Below are positions 44,422 to 53,383 of a stretch of DNA of 64,000 nucleotides, in pieces. The number at the start of each line of letters is the position of its first letter. Position 1 is the stretch's first letter. The notes under the pieces were generated by a model that did not search any database, was not told where the DNA came from, and saw only the letters and a list, made by a program, of their open reading frames with translations. The DNA lies in assembly GCF_024703995.1 (NCBI RefSeq), contig NZ_JAMXQV010000002.1, positions 680,785 to 744,784 of the forward strand. The letters run 5' to 3'. The position numbers and the translations under genes are program-made. The DNA is from Amycolatopsis iheyensis. GTDB taxonomy: Bacteria > Actinomycetota > Actinomycetes > Mycobacteriales > Pseudonocardiaceae.

Positions 44422-45009
44422 TCAGGCCGGGCCGAGCAACGCGATCGACGCCCGCACGGCCACCTCGGTGACGTCGCCGGCCCGGCCGCCGTCCTCCACC
44501 GTGGTCGCGATCAGCTCGCGCAACCCGCCCAGCAGCATGATCGACAGCTGGCGGGACGGCGGGCTGATGCCGACCGCGCGCATCTCCGCGGTGTCCGTCA
44601 GGCGCCGGGTCAGGGCGATGAACCCTTCCATCGCCTCGCGTTGCAGCTCGCGGGCTTGGGCGCCCAGGGCCGGCACGTCACGGATCCAGCTCAAGGTGAT
44701 CGCCGGCTCGGACTCCGAGCAGCCGATCCACGTTTCGATGGCCTGGCGCACCTGCTCCGCCCACGGCGCACGCGGGTCGACCGCCGCCGAGATCTGCTGG
44801 ATCATCGACCGGTTCGCCTCCGCCAGCAACGCGATCAGGCATTCTTCCCGGCTGGAAAAGTGCTCGTAGAACGTCCGGCGGGACGTGCGGGCGCGGCGGA
44901 CGATGCCGGCCACCGTCGTTTCGCGGAAGCCGTCCTCGGTGATCGACGCGGCCAGCCCGTCGAGCAGCCGTTGCCGGTGCCGGCGGGTGTCGACGTCCAC
45001 TGAAGTCAC
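44422..45009 (-). CDS. TetR-family regulator of the P450 operon
   Basis: This 195-residue protein has the TetR helix-turn-helix (VAGIVRRARTSRRTFYEHFSSREEC, about 33-57) and a helical ligand domain. GTG 45009 is preceded by GAGGGG. It is divergent from a cytochrome P450 gene, with a GTAC palindrome array between them; the arrangement TetR next to CYP138 also occurs in Mycobacterium tuberculosis (Rv0135c/Rv0136). It is likely a repressor of itself and of the P450-hydrolase-SDR-monooxygenase genes. Confidence 0.87.
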   Translation of the reverse strand: MTSVDVDTRRHRQRLLDGLAASITEDGFRETTVAGIVRRARTSRRTFYEHFSSREECLIALLAEANRSMIQQISAAVDPRAPWAEQVRQAIETWIGCSESEPAITLSWIRDVPALGAQARELQREAMEGFIALTRRLTDTAEMRAVGISPPSRQLSIMLLGGLRELIATTVEDGGRAGDVTEVAVRASIALLGPA

Positions 45010-45037
45010 GCTATACCCCTCACTCTTGTGAAGGGAT

Positions 45038-45077
45038 GGTACACCGGCGTACCGTACCGACGGTACGCTCGCGTACC
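45038..45077. promoter_or_regulatory. GTAC operator array between TetR and P450 genes
   Basis: GGTACACCGGCGTACC (45038-45053) and GGTACGCTCGCGTACC (45062-45077) are 16-base palindromes with centres 24 bases apart; GTACC at 45054-45058 and GGTAC at 45062-45066 form a further half-site pair. Such an array of identical half-sites fits cooperative TetR binding. It covers most of the 85-base divergent region. Confidence 0.8.
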
Positions 45078-45094
45078 ACCTTTCGGGAGGGTCG

Positions 45095-46387
45095 ATGACG
45101 ACCATGACAAGCGCGGTGACGCTGCCGCCGGGGCCGACCGCGCCCCGCGCCGTCCAGGGCGCGTACGCGCTGACGCAACCCCTTCGGGGCATGCGGCGGC
45201 TCAAGGCGCGGTACGGGTCCGCCTTCACGGTGAACGTGCCGATCTTCGGGAACGCCGTCGTGCTCAGCGACCCGGCGGAGATCAAGCAGCTGTTCACCTC
45301 CGGCCCCGACCTCGTCGACAACCTCGAGGTCAACCTCGGCCGGGTGCTCGGCCCGCACTCGATGTTCGCCCTCTCCGGCGACGAGCACAAACGGCAGCGC
45401 AAGCTCCTGGTCCCGCCCTTCCACGGGAAACGGCTGGCGGCCTACGAGAAGATCGTCGAGGAGGAGACCCTCCGCGAATTCGCCACCTGGCCCGAGGGCA
45501 CGGCGTTCGCCACCCTGCCCTCGATGATGCGGATCACGCTCAACGCCATCCTGCGCGCGGTGTTCGGCGCCGAAGGGGCCGAGTTCGCCGAGCTGCGCGA
45601 GCTGCTCCCGCCGTTCGTCACCCTCGGCTCCCGGCTGGCCGTCGCGCCGATCCCGAAGAAAGGCCGCTTCAACCCCTGGCGCCGCTTCGAGCGGATGCGC
45701 CGGGAGTACGACGCGATCGTCGACCGGCTGATCGCCAAGGCGGACCCGGACGGCGACGACGTCCTCGCGATGCTGCTGCAGACCCGCTACGACGACGGCT
45801 CCGGGCTCGGCCGCGACGAAATCTGCGACCAGCTCCTCACCCTGCTCACCGCCGGGCACGAAACCACCGCGACCACCCTGGCGTGGGCCGTCGAGCGTCT
45901 CCGCCGCCACCCCGCGCTCCTGGCCGAGCTGCGCACCGACGACGACAAGCTCCTGGACGCCACCATCCTCGAGGTCCAGCGCACCCGCCCGGTCATCGAC
46001 CTCACCGCCCGGCAGGTCAAGCAGGACGGCTTCCGGCTCGGCCGCTGGACGCTGCCCCGCGGGTACAACGTGCTCGTCAGCATCGCGCTCATCCACGACG
46101 ACGACGCCGTCTTCCCGCACGCGGCCACCTTCGACCCGCACCGCTTCGCCGGCGCGCGCCCGGACCTCTACCAGTGGATCCCCTTCGGCGGCGGCACCCG
46201 CCGCTGCCTCGGCGCCGCCTTCGCGACCATGGAGATGGCGGTCGTGCTGCGGACCCTGCTGCGGCAGTTCACCCTGGTCCCGACGACCGAGCCGGGCGAA
46301 CGCCGGCATTCCCGGGGCGTGGCCTACGCCCCGGCCAAGGGCGGGCGCGCGGTCGTGCGCCGCCGGAGCACCGGAGGAGACGCGTGA
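45095..46387 (+). CDS. Cytochrome P450, CYP138-like
   Basis: This 430-residue P450 has the I-helix AGHETTATT, EVQR (ExxR), and the heme-binding FGGGTRRCLG with Cys371. It closely resembles CYP138-type enzymes. No membrane anchor is seen. It begins the operon with hydrolase, SDR and BVMO genes, so oxygenation, dehydrogenation, Baeyer-Villiger oxidation and ester hydrolysis could work on one hydrophobic substrate such as a lipid, sterol or terpenoid. The redox partner is not in the window. The GTG start of the next gene overlaps its stop. Confidence 0.92.
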   Translation: MTTMTSAVTLPPGPTAPRAVQGAYALTQPLRGMRRLKARYGSAFTVNVPIFGNAVVLSDPAEIKQLFTSGPDLVDNLEVNLGRVLGPHSMFALSGDEHKRQRKLLVPPFHGKRLAAYEKIVEEETLREFATWPEGTAFATLPSMMRITLNAILRAVFGAEGAEFAELRELLPPFVTLGSRLAVAPIPKKGRFNPWRRFERMRREYDAIVDRLIAKADPDGDDVLAMLLQTRYDDGSGLGRDEICDQLLTLLTAGHETTATTLAWAVERLRRHPALLAELRTDDDKLLDATILEVQRTRPVIDLTARQVKQDGFRLGRWTLPRGYNVLVSIALIHDDDAVFPHAATFDPHRFAGARPDLYQWIPFGGGTRRCLGAAFATMEMAVVLRTLLRQFTLVPTTEPGERRHSRGVAYAPAKGGRAVVRRRSTGGDA

Positions 46388-47274
46388 CCGAAGCCATCGC
46401 CGATGTCGGCCGGGGGATTTCGCTGGCCTGCGAACGGATCGGGGACGCCGGCGCCGAGCCGCTGGTCCTCGTCGCCGGGCTCGGCCAGCAGCTGCACAGC
46501 TGGCCCGACGCCTTCTGCGCGCAGCTCGCCGAGCGCGGCTTCGAGGTCGTCCGGTTCGACAACCGCGACGTGGGCCGCTCGACGCACCCCCGGTTCCGGC
46601 CGGCGAGCCTGCCCGCGATGCTCGCCGGGCGCTTCCCGCCGGAGCAGTACGACCTGAAGGACATGGCCGCCGACACCGTCGGCCTGCTCGACGCGCTCGA
46701 CATCGAAACCGCGCACATCGCGGGCGTGTCCATGGGCGGCATGATCTCCCAGACCGTCGCGGCGCTCCACCCGGACCGCGTCCGCACGCTGACGTCGATC
46801 ATGTCGACGACCGGGTCCCGCCTGCTCGGCCGCCCGGCGTTCTCGACGTTGCGGTTGATGGGCGCGAAGCCGCCGAAGTCCCGCGAAGAGGCCGTCGAAA
46901 GCGCCGTGAAGATGTTCCGGCACATCGGTTCGCACGGATTTCCGTTCGACGAAGCCGGCGTGCGCGAGCGGGCCGGCACCGGCTGGGACCGCGACCCGAC
47001 CGCGGGTGGTGTGGGCCGTCAGCTCGGCGCCATCCTCAAGTCGGGCAACCGGACGGCGTGGCTGCGGAAGATCACCGCGCCCACGCTGGTGATCCACGGC
47101 GACCGCGACCGGATGGTCCACCCCACCGGCGGCGCCGCGACCGCCCGCGCGATCCCCGGCGCCCGCCTCGAGACCGTCCCCGGCATGGGCCACGACCTGC
47201 CCGAGGGCGCGTGGCCGACGATCCTCGAACGCATCGACCAGCACGTGAGGAGCAGCGATGTCACGGCCCCGTAG
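46384..47274 (+). CDS. Alpha/beta-hydrolase
   Basis: This 296-residue hydrolase has nucleophile Ser116 in GVSMGG, a HGDRDRMVHP acid strand and the catalytic His in PGMGHD. It resembles TAP/esterase-type hydrolases. Position between P450 and SDR, with overlaps at both ends, suggests it hydrolyses an ester or lactone formed by the Baeyer-Villiger enzyme later in the operon; this is inference. Confidence 0.88.
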   Translation: MTEAIADVGRGISLACERIGDAGAEPLVLVAGLGQQLHSWPDAFCAQLAERGFEVVRFDNRDVGRSTHPRFRPASLPAMLAGRFPPEQYDLKDMAADTVGLLDALDIETAHIAGVSMGGMISQTVAALHPDRVRTLTSIMSTTGSRLLGRPAFSTLRLMGAKPPKSREEAVESAVKMFRHIGSHGFPFDEAGVRERAGTGWDRDPTAGGVGRQLGAILKSGNRTAWLRKITAPTLVIHGDRDRMVHPTGGAATARAIPGARLETVPGMGHDLPEGAWPTILERIDQHVRSSDVTAP

Positions 47275-48109
47275 TCTTGCCGGGCGGCCGGTGGTGATCA
47301 CCGGTGCGGCGTCCGGCATCGGCCGGGCGCTGGCCACCCGGCTGTCCCGGCTCGGCTCGCCGGTCGCCCTGGCCGACGTCGACGCCGACGGCCTCAACGC
47401 CACCGCCGCCGCGCTGCACGGCCGGGTGCTGACCCGCGTGCTCGACGTCCGCGACGCCGAAGACCAGCTGAAGTTCGCCGCCGAAGTCCAAGACTGGCTG
47501 CCGGCCCCGCTGGCCGCGGTCTTCAACAACGCCGGTGTCGCGGTCACCTCCAGCGTGCTCGACGCGGTGATCGAGGACGACGACTGGCTGCACGACATCA
47601 ACTTCCACGGCGTCGTGCACGGGACCCGCGCGTTCCTGCCGATCCTCGTCGCGCAGGGCGAAGGCGCGATCGTCAACACCTCCAGCGTGTTCGGCCTGCT
47701 CGGGATGCCGAACCAGAGTGCCTACTGCGCGGCGAAGTTCGCCGTGCGCGGGTTCACCGAGTCGCTGCGCCAGGAGCTGGCGCTGGGCGGCAGCGCCGTC
47801 CGCGCGATCACCGTCCACCCGGGCGGCATCACGACGAACATCGCGCGCAACGCGCGGGTGCGCCGGGACCCGACCGGGCTGGGCCGCTCCCGCGAAGAGA
47901 TGGCCGCGCAGTTCGAGGCCATGACGATGACGTCGCCGGACAAGGCGGCGGCGATCATCCACGCCGGCGTCGACCGCGGCAAGGCCCGCATCCTCGTCGG
48001 CCCGGACGCCTACCTGTTCGACGCGCTCGCCCGCATCACCCCGACGCATTACAACGCCGTGCTCTCGCGCGTGCTGTGGCGCTCGCGCCGGAAGGAGACC
48101 GTCCGATGA
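47258..48109 (+). CDS. Short-chain dehydrogenase/reductase
   Basis: This 283-residue SDR has the nucleotide site TGAASGIG, NNAG and the catalytic Ser-Tyr-Lys (NTSSVFGLL ... QSAYCAAKFAVRGF). It interconverts an alcohol and ketone with NAD(P). It overlaps the hydrolase gene by 17 bases and its stop overlaps the BVMO start (ATGA). An SDR that makes the ketone substrate of the downstream BVMO is a reasonable idea. Confidence 0.9.
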   Translation: MSRPRSLAGRPVVITGAASGIGRALATRLSRLGSPVALADVDADGLNATAAALHGRVLTRVLDVRDAEDQLKFAAEVQDWLPAPLAAVFNNAGVAVTSSVLDAVIEDDDWLHDINFHGVVHGTRAFLPILVAQGEGAIVNTSSVFGLLGMPNQSAYCAAKFAVRGFTESLRQELALGGSAVRAITVHPGGITTNIARNARVRRDPTGLGRSREEMAAQFEAMTMTSPDKAAAIIHAGVDRGKARILVGPDAYLFDALARITPTHYNAVLSRVLWRSRRKETVR

Positions 48110-49581
48110 CCGACCACGTCGAGGTGCTGATCGTCGGCGCCGGCTTGTCCGGCGTCGGCGCGGCCCACCACCTGCGGACGGCGTTCCCGCGCAAGACGTA
48201 CACGATCCTGGAGGCCCGCGACGCGATCGGCGGCACGTGGGACCTCTTCCGCTACCCGGGTGTCCGGTCCGACTCGGACATGCAGACCCTCGGCTACCGG
48301 TTCCGGCCGTGGACCGACGCGAAGGCCATCGCCGACGGCCCGTCGATCCTGAAGTACGTCCGGGACACCGCGGCCGACGCCGGGATCGACCGGCACATCC
48401 GCTTCGGGCACAAGGTGGTCCGCGCCGAGTGGTCCACAGAGGACGCTCTGTGGACCGTCGAGGCGGTGCACGAGGGCCGGCTGGTCGAGTTCACCGCGAA
48501 GTTCCTCTACCTCTGCAGCGGCTACTACGACTACGCGGGCGGCCACACCCCGGAGTTCCCGGGTGTCGAGCACTTCGGCGGCACGGTCGTGCACCCGCAG
48601 CAGTGGCCCGAAGACCTCGACTACACCGGCAAGAAGGTCGTCGTGATCGGCAGCGGCGCCACCGCCGTGACGCTCGTGCCGGCGATGACCGACCGCGCCG
48701 AGCACGTGACGATGCTGCAGCGCTCCCCCACCTACATCCTGTCGCTGCCCTCGGAGGACGCGCTGGCCAACCGGCTGCGCGGGCTGCTCGGCGCGCGGCT
48801 GGCGTACCCGATCGCGCGCTGGAAGAACGTCGCCGTGAGCACGCTGATCTACCAGCTCAGCCGGCGCCGCCCCGGCGTGGTCAAGGCGATGATCCGCAAG
48901 GCCGCGATGAAGCAGCTGCCACCCGGGTACGCCGTCGACACCCACTTCAAGCCGCGCTACCAGCCCTGGGACCAGCGGCTGTGCCTGGTGCCCGACGGCG
49001 ACCTGTTCCGCTCGATCAAGCGCGGCGACGCCTCGATCGTCACCGACCGGATCGCGTCCTTCACCGAGACCGGCATCCGGCTCGAATCGGGCGAGCAGCT
49101 GGCCGCCGACGTCGTAGTCAGCGCCACCGGGCTCAAGCTGCTGGCCTTCGGCGGCATCGACCTGAGCGTCGACGGCGAGCCCGTGAAGCTGCCGGAAACC
49201 ATGGCGTACAAGGGCATGATGCTCAGCGGCGTGCCCAACTTCGTCTTCACGATCGGGTACACGAACGCGTCCTGGACGCTCAAGGCCGACCTCGTCGGCG
49301 AGTACTTCGTCCGGCTGCTGCGCCACCTCGACCGGCACGGGCTCGACCAGGCCGTGCCGGTCAACGACGACCCGGCGGTCACCGAGCGGCCGCTGCTCGA
49401 CTTCGACGCCGGGTACGTGCTGCGGTCGATCGACGAGTTCCCGAAGGCCGGTTCGCGGGCGCCGTGGCAGCTGGGCATGAGCTACGCGCACGACGTCGTC
49501 AAGCTGCGGCACGGCCGGATCGACGACGGCGCGCTCCGGTTCTCGCGACGACGGGCGGGAGCGGGCAGACTGGGCGCATGA
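48106..49581 (+). CDS. ethA: EthA-like FAD Baeyer-Villiger monooxygenase
   Basis: This 491-residue enzyme has GAGLSG (11-16), GSGATA (182-187) and the BVMO fingerprint FxGxxxHxxxWP as FGGTVVHPQQWP (157-168). It aligns closely, as I remember, with mycobacterial EthA/MymA: RYPGVRSDSDM, WDQRLCLVPDGDLF and GYTNASWTLKADL. EthA oxidises ketones and also activates thioamide drugs such as ethionamide. It needs NADPH. It is the last gene of the P450 operon; an NAD kinase gene follows after 27 bases. Confidence 0.9.
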   Translation: MTDHVEVLIVGAGLSGVGAAHHLRTAFPRKTYTILEARDAIGGTWDLFRYPGVRSDSDMQTLGYRFRPWTDAKAIADGPSILKYVRDTAADAGIDRHIRFGHKVVRAEWSTEDALWTVEAVHEGRLVEFTAKFLYLCSGYYDYAGGHTPEFPGVEHFGGTVVHPQQWPEDLDYTGKKVVVIGSGATAVTLVPAMTDRAEHVTMLQRSPTYILSLPSEDALANRLRGLLGARLAYPIARWKNVAVSTLIYQLSRRRPGVVKAMIRKAAMKQLPPGYAVDTHFKPRYQPWDQRLCLVPDGDLFRSIKRGDASIVTDRIASFTETGIRLESGEQLAADVVVSATGLKLLAFGGIDLSVDGEPVKLPETMAYKGMMLSGVPNFVFTIGYTNASWTLKADLVGEYFVRLLRHLDRHGLDQAVPVNDDPAVTERPLLDFDAGYVLRSIDEFPKAGSRAPWQLGMSYAHDVVKLRHGRIDDGALRFSRRRAGAGRLGA

Positions 49582-49608
49582 CCATCGCTTCCGGCACGGC
49601 CCGCTGAC

Positions 49609-50475
49609 ATGCACTCCGCGGGACTCGTGCTGCACCCCCGCCGCGACTCCGCGGCCGCCGTCGAAGCCGTGCTCGGCTGGGCGGGCAACCGGAACATCGA
49701 GATCCTCGGCATCGCCGACGAGATCGTCCGCCTGAACTGTGCGGCGGTCGGCGTCACGGCCGAGGAGCTCGGCCGTCGCGCCGACCTGGTCGTCAGCCTC
49801 GGCGGCGACGGCACGATGCTGCGCGCGATGCGGCTGGCCGACGGCCAGCGCGCGCCGGTGCTCGGGGTCAACCTCGGCAAGCTGGGCTTCCTCGCCGAGG
49901 TCGACGTCCCGGACCTGCCCGGCGCGCTCTCGGCCATCGACGACCACCAGTTCACGGTGGAGCCGCGGCTGGCCGTGGACGCCGTGCTGGAGGGGCGCAA
50001 GATCACGGCGTTCAACGACATCGCCGTGGTCCGCGTGCCCGGTGACGGCAGCGCGGTGGTCGCGGTGCACGTCGGCGGCCAGCAGTTCGTCAGCTACTCG
50101 GCCGACGCGGTGGTCGTCGCGACGCCGACCGGCTCGACGGCGTACAGCTTCTCCGCCGGCGGCCCGATCACCAGCCCGTCGGTGGAGGCGCTGCTGGTCA
50201 CGCCGGCGGCGCCGCACTCCGCCTACAGCCGGGGCGTGGTGCTGTCGGTGCACGACGAGGTGACGCTGGAGCTGCTGCCGACCAGCGGCCGGCTGGCGGT
50301 GGAGGTCGACGGCCAGGTCGAGGGGTACGTCTCCCCCGGCGACCGCCTCGACCTGCGCGCCCGCCCGAGCGCGGCGCGCGTCGTCCGGCTCGGCATGACG
50401 ACGTTCTACCAGCGGGCCCGGCGCAAGCTCCGGCTCACCGACTCGGCCGAGATCCCCCAGGACGGCGACCACTGA
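49609..50475 (+). CDS. nadK: NAD kinase
   Basis: This 288-residue kinase has GGDGT (65-69), FLAEVD and the ATPTGSTAYSFSAGGP substrate site. It phosphorylates NAD to NADP. It starts 27 bases after the BVMO gene, so it may be cotranscribed, supplying NADP for NADPH-dependent enzymes of that operon. A palindrome pair follows the stop directly. Actinomycetes often have more than one NAD kinase; this may be an accessory copy. Confidence 0.9.
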   Translation: MHSAGLVLHPRRDSAAAVEAVLGWAGNRNIEILGIADEIVRLNCAAVGVTAEELGRRADLVVSLGGDGTMLRAMRLADGQRAPVLGVNLGKLGFLAEVDVPDLPGALSAIDDHQFTVEPRLAVDAVLEGRKITAFNDIAVVRVPGDGSAVVAVHVGGQQFVSYSADAVVVATPTGSTAYSFSAGGPITSPSVEALLVTPAAPHSAYSRGVVLSVHDEVTLELLPTSGRLAVEVDGQVEGYVSPGDRLDLRARPSAARVVRLGMTTFYQRARRKLRLTDSAEIPQDGDH

Positions 50476-50501
50476 CCCGCACTTTCACGTGAAAGTGCGG
50501 G
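50476..50501. repeat. Perfect 26-base palindrome after nadK
   Basis: This perfect palindrome starts on the base after the nadK stop. Its core is CTTTCACGTGAAAG with GC-rich flanks and no loop. It could be a terminator for nadK or a protein-binding site. Confidence 0.85.
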
Positions 50502-50511
50502 TCCAGGTCGT

Positions 50512-50529
50512 CGCTTTCACGTGAAAGCG
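50512..50529. repeat. Second palindrome with the same core
   Basis: CGCTTTCACGTGAAAGCG is a perfect 18-base palindrome with the same CTTTCACGTGAAAG core; the two centres are 32 bases apart. The shared core suggests a common binder or a repeated terminator-like element. Confidence 0.85.
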
Positions 50530-50645
50530 GCGGGCAGTGGTGTGGGTCACATCTCGGGCGTGTCGCGTGATGATCACGGAATGGTCACGGGTAGCGTCCG
50601 CGGCTCTGCTTGAACCAGCCGAGCCGCCCGGGAGTGTCCCCCTAC

Positions 50646-51329
50646 ATGCTGTGCCCCGCACCCGTCCGTCCCCGCCTCCGCGCCCGGCTGCTCGTGCCCG
50701 GAGCGCTGGGCGCCTTCGCCGGCGCTCTCGTCCTGCTGGCCGTGCTGCACCTCGACCGGCGCCTCGCGCCGCTCGACCCGGTCAGCTCGATGCTCAGCGA
50801 CTACGCGCTGAGCCCGGGCCGCTGGATGTGGGACGGCGCGCTGCTGCTCACCAGCACCGGCTCGGCGCTGCTGCTGGTGGCGCTCTACCGCCGCGGCCTG
50901 CTGGCCAACCCGGCGCTGGTGGCGGCGAAGGCGCTGTGGTGCGTGAGCCTGCTGGCGGTCGCCGTCTTCGCGAAGGATCCCCAGGGTGGCGCGATCACCG
51001 CCACTGGCAAGATCCATCTCTACGCCTCGGCGGTGACCTGCCTGAGCCTGCCGATCGTCGGCTGGGCGCTGGGCCGCCGCCACCGCGACGACCCGCGCTG
51101 GCGCCGCTTCGCCACCTGGTCGCGCCGGCTCGCGCTCGCGGCGATCCCGTTCTACCTGCCGTTCATCGTCCCGTTCGCGGTGAACGTCGTCCTCGGCGGC
51201 CACCTGCCGACCGTGGCGACCGGCTTGGTGGAGCGCCTGATGATGGTGCTGGAGATCGCGCTGCTCGTGGTCCTCGGCCGGTGGGCGCACCGGGCGATGC
51301 GCGCGGGGGTTCAGTTCCGCGCGGCTTGA
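50646..51329 (+). CDS. DUF998 family membrane protein
   Basis: This 227-residue membrane protein has about six hydrophobic helices and the DUF998 features (an early Ser-Asp pair in SSMLSDYALSPGRWMW and a His-containing helix, KIHLYASAV). Family function is unknown. ATG 50646 is preferred; TTG 50610 would extend it by 12 residues. Its 3' end overlaps the convergent phosphoesterase gene by 19 bases. Confidence 0.75.
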   Translation: MLCPAPVRPRLRARLLVPGALGAFAGALVLLAVLHLDRRLAPLDPVSSMLSDYALSPGRWMWDGALLLTSTGSALLLVALYRRGLLANPALVAAKALWCVSLLAVAVFAKDPQGGAITATGKIHLYASAVTCLSLPIVGWALGRRHRDDPRWRRFATWSRRLALAAIPFYLPFIVPFAVNVVLGGHLPTVATGLVERLMMVLEIALLVVLGRWAHRAMRAGVQFRAA

Positions 51330-51670
51330 TCCGGCTGCTCGCGCGTGCGGTGCAGCAGCCAGTCGCGGTCCGTGCGGATCAGCGCGTACCGGACCGACTC
51401 CGTGCGGCCGTGCAACGTGAACAGGATCCGCTTGTCCGTCCGGTCGTGCTCCTCCCACCAGCCGGTGTCGGCGACCTTCTTCGTGTCGTCCTCGTAGGCG
51501 AGGTGGTCGAGCGCGTGATCGGGCACGGCGACGGCGAGCCGGTTGCCCTTCGCGTCCGGCGGGAGCCCGCGCGGCACGGCCCACGACCGCAGCACGCCGT
51601 TCTCCTCGAGCCGGAGGTCGAAGTGGTGCCGCGGCCGCCAGTGTTCGTGCAGCACGAAAGCCGGTTTCAC
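51311..51670 (-). CDS. Stand-alone LigD-type 3'-phosphoesterase domain
   Basis: This 119-residue protein matches the N-terminal phosphoesterase domain of bacterial LigD: VLHEHWRPRHHFDLRLEENGVLRSWAVPRGLP with the His/Asp/Arg metal and phosphate residues, and DRTDKRILFTLHGR near the end. Full LigD has polymerase and ligase parts; here only the PE domain exists. The domain removes 3'-terminal phosphates and ribonucleotides during NHEJ end processing. GTG 51670 has an ill-spaced ribosome site, so the start is uncertain. Confidence 0.8.
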   Translation of the reverse strand: MKPAFVLHEHWRPRHHFDLRLEENGVLRSWAVPRGLPPDAKGNRLAVAVPDHALDHLAYEDDTKKVADTGWWEEHDRTDKRILFTLHGRTESVRYALIRTDRDWLLHRTREQPDQAARN

Positions 51671-51775
51671 CCCTCCACCCTGCCAGAAACCCTGACCCCT
51701 ACCCGTTTTTCGCCTGGTCAAACACTTCTTCCGAGCACTTGACTCGTTCCAAAAAGGCGCGCACGGTGGGGTGCC

Positions 51776-53287
51776 ATGACCGAACCGACCACCACCGACG
51801 CCGGCATTCCCGTCGAAAGCGACGAACATTCCCTCACGATCGGCCCGGACGGCCCGATCCTCCTGCAGGACAACTACCTCATCGAACAGATGGCGCAGTT
51901 CAACCGCGAACGCGTCCCCGAGCGCCAGCCGCACGCGAAGGGCAGTGGCGCGTTCGGCCGGTTCGAGGTGACCGGTGACGTCAGCGCGTACACCAAGGCC
52001 GCGGTGTTCCAGCCGGGCACCGAGACCGACCTGCTGGTCCGGTTCTCCACCGTCGCCGGGGAGCGCGGCAGCCCCGACACCTGGCGCGACCCGCGCGGAT
52101 TCGCGGTGAAGTTCTACACCAGCGAAGGCAACTACGACATGGTCGGCAACAACACGCCGGTCTTCTTCATCCGGGACCCGCTGAAGTTCCAGCACTTCAT
52201 CCGGTCGCAGAAGCGCCGCGCGGACAACAACCTGCGCGACCACGACATGCAGTGGGACTTCTGGACGCTGTCGCCGGAGTCGGCGCACCAGGTGACCTGG
52301 CTGATGGGTGACCGCGGGCTGCCGCGGACGTGGCGCCACATGAACGGCTACAGCTCCCACACCTACATGTGGGTCAACGCGGCCGGCGAACGCTTCTGGG
52401 TGAAATACCACTTCAAGACCGACCAAGGTGTCGAGTGCTTCACCCAGGACGAAGGCGACCAGATGGCGTCGGCCGACACCGACTACCACACGCGGGACCT
52501 GTACGAAGCCATCGAGCGGGGCGACCACCCGAGCTGGACCCTGAAGGTGCAGATCATGCCCTTCGAGGAGGCCAAGACCTACCGGTTCAACCCCTTCGAC
52601 CTGACGAAGGTGTGGCCGCACGGGGACTACCCGCTCATCGACGTCGGCCGGATGACGCTGGACCGCAACCCGACCGACCACCACGCCGAGATCGAGCAGG
52701 CCGCGTTCGAGCCGAGCAACCTGGTGCCGGGCATCGGCGTCAGCCCCGACAAGATGCTGCTCGGCCGGCTGTTCTCCTACCCGGACGCGCACCGCTACCG
52801 GATCGGCGCGAACTACCGCCAGCTGCCGGTCAACGCGCCGGTCGCGCCCGTGCACAGCTACAGCAAGGACGGCGCCATGCGCTACACCAAGGTCTCCGAC
52901 CCGGTGTACGCGCCGAACTCGAAGGGCGGCCCGCGCGCCGACGTCGAGCGCTACGGCACCCCGGCGGGCTGGCAGGCCGACGGCGACATGGTCCGCACGG
53001 CGTACACGCTGCGCGAGGCCGACGACGACTGGGGCCAGGCCGGCACGATGGTCCGCGAAGTCCTCGACGACGACCAGCGCGCCCGGCTGGTCGACAACGT
53101 CGTCGGGCACCTGCTCAACGGCGTCTCCGAGCCCGTGCTGACCCGGGCCTTCGACTACTGGCGCAACGTCGACAAGGACCTCGGCGACCGGGTCGAGTCC
53201 GGCGTGCGGGCCAAGCAGGACGAGAAGGACCCGAAGGCCGCCGACCAGGGCAACCCGGCGCGCTCGAGCATGCAGCACAAGGCCTGA
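51776..53287 (+). CDS. katA: Monofunctional heme catalase
   Basis: This 503-residue catalase has the distal His in [12 protein letters not shown], the catalytic Asn in [11 protein letters not shown], and the proximal Tyr in [12 protein letters not shown]. It decomposes hydrogen peroxide; small-subunit clade by length. There is a TTGACT at 51739-51744 in the upstream gap, but no clear -10. The next gene is convergent-free: a hairpin terminator follows at 53299-53331. Divergent from the LigD-type gene. Confidence 0.93.
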   Translation: MTEPTTTDAGIPVESDEHSLTIGPDGPILLQDNYLIEQMAQFNRERVPERQPHAKGSGAFGRFEVTGDVSAYTKAAVFQPGTETDLLVRFSTVAGERGSPDTWRDPRGFAVKFYTSEGNYDMVGNNTPVFFIRDPLKFQHFIRSQKRRADNNLRDHDMQWDFWTLSPESAHQVTWLMGDRGLPRTWRHMNGYSSHTYMWVNAAGERFWVKYHFKTDQGVECFTQDEGDQMASADTDYHTRDLYEAIERGDHPSWTLKVQIMPFEEAKTYRFNPFDLTKVWPHGDYPLIDVGRMTLDRNPTDHHAEIEQAAFEPSNLVPGIGVSPDKMLLGRLFSYPDAHRYRIGANYRQLPVNAPVAPVHSYSKDGAMRYTKVSDPVYAPNSKGGPRADVERYGTPAGWQADGDMVRTAYTLREADDDWGQAGTMVREVLDDDQRARLVDNVVGHLLNGVSEPVLTRAFDYWRNVDKDLGDRVESGVRAKQDEKDPKAADQGNPARSSMQHKA

Positions 53288-53298
53288 CCCTCCACAGT

Positions 53299-53331
53299 GG
53301 ACGCGCCCGCCCCGCCCCGGCGGGCGCGTCC
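53299..53331 (+). terminator. Hairpin terminator after catalase
   Basis: GGACGCGCCCGCC (53299-53311) pairs perfectly with GGCGGGCGCGTCC (53319-53331) across CCGCCCC, 12 bases after the catalase stop. There is no U-tract, common in high-GC actinomycetes. Confidence 0.75.
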
Positions 53332-53383
53332 GCCGCGGCATGCCCTACGTTGACCACGGCACGGTAAACGCGGGGAGGCCCAG

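Noticed and set aside
51739..51744. TTGACT before the catalase gene as a Fur/CatR or sigma site
   Set aside because: No matching -10 at the right spacing and the inverted repeat around it is only a few bases, so I do not call a regulator site.
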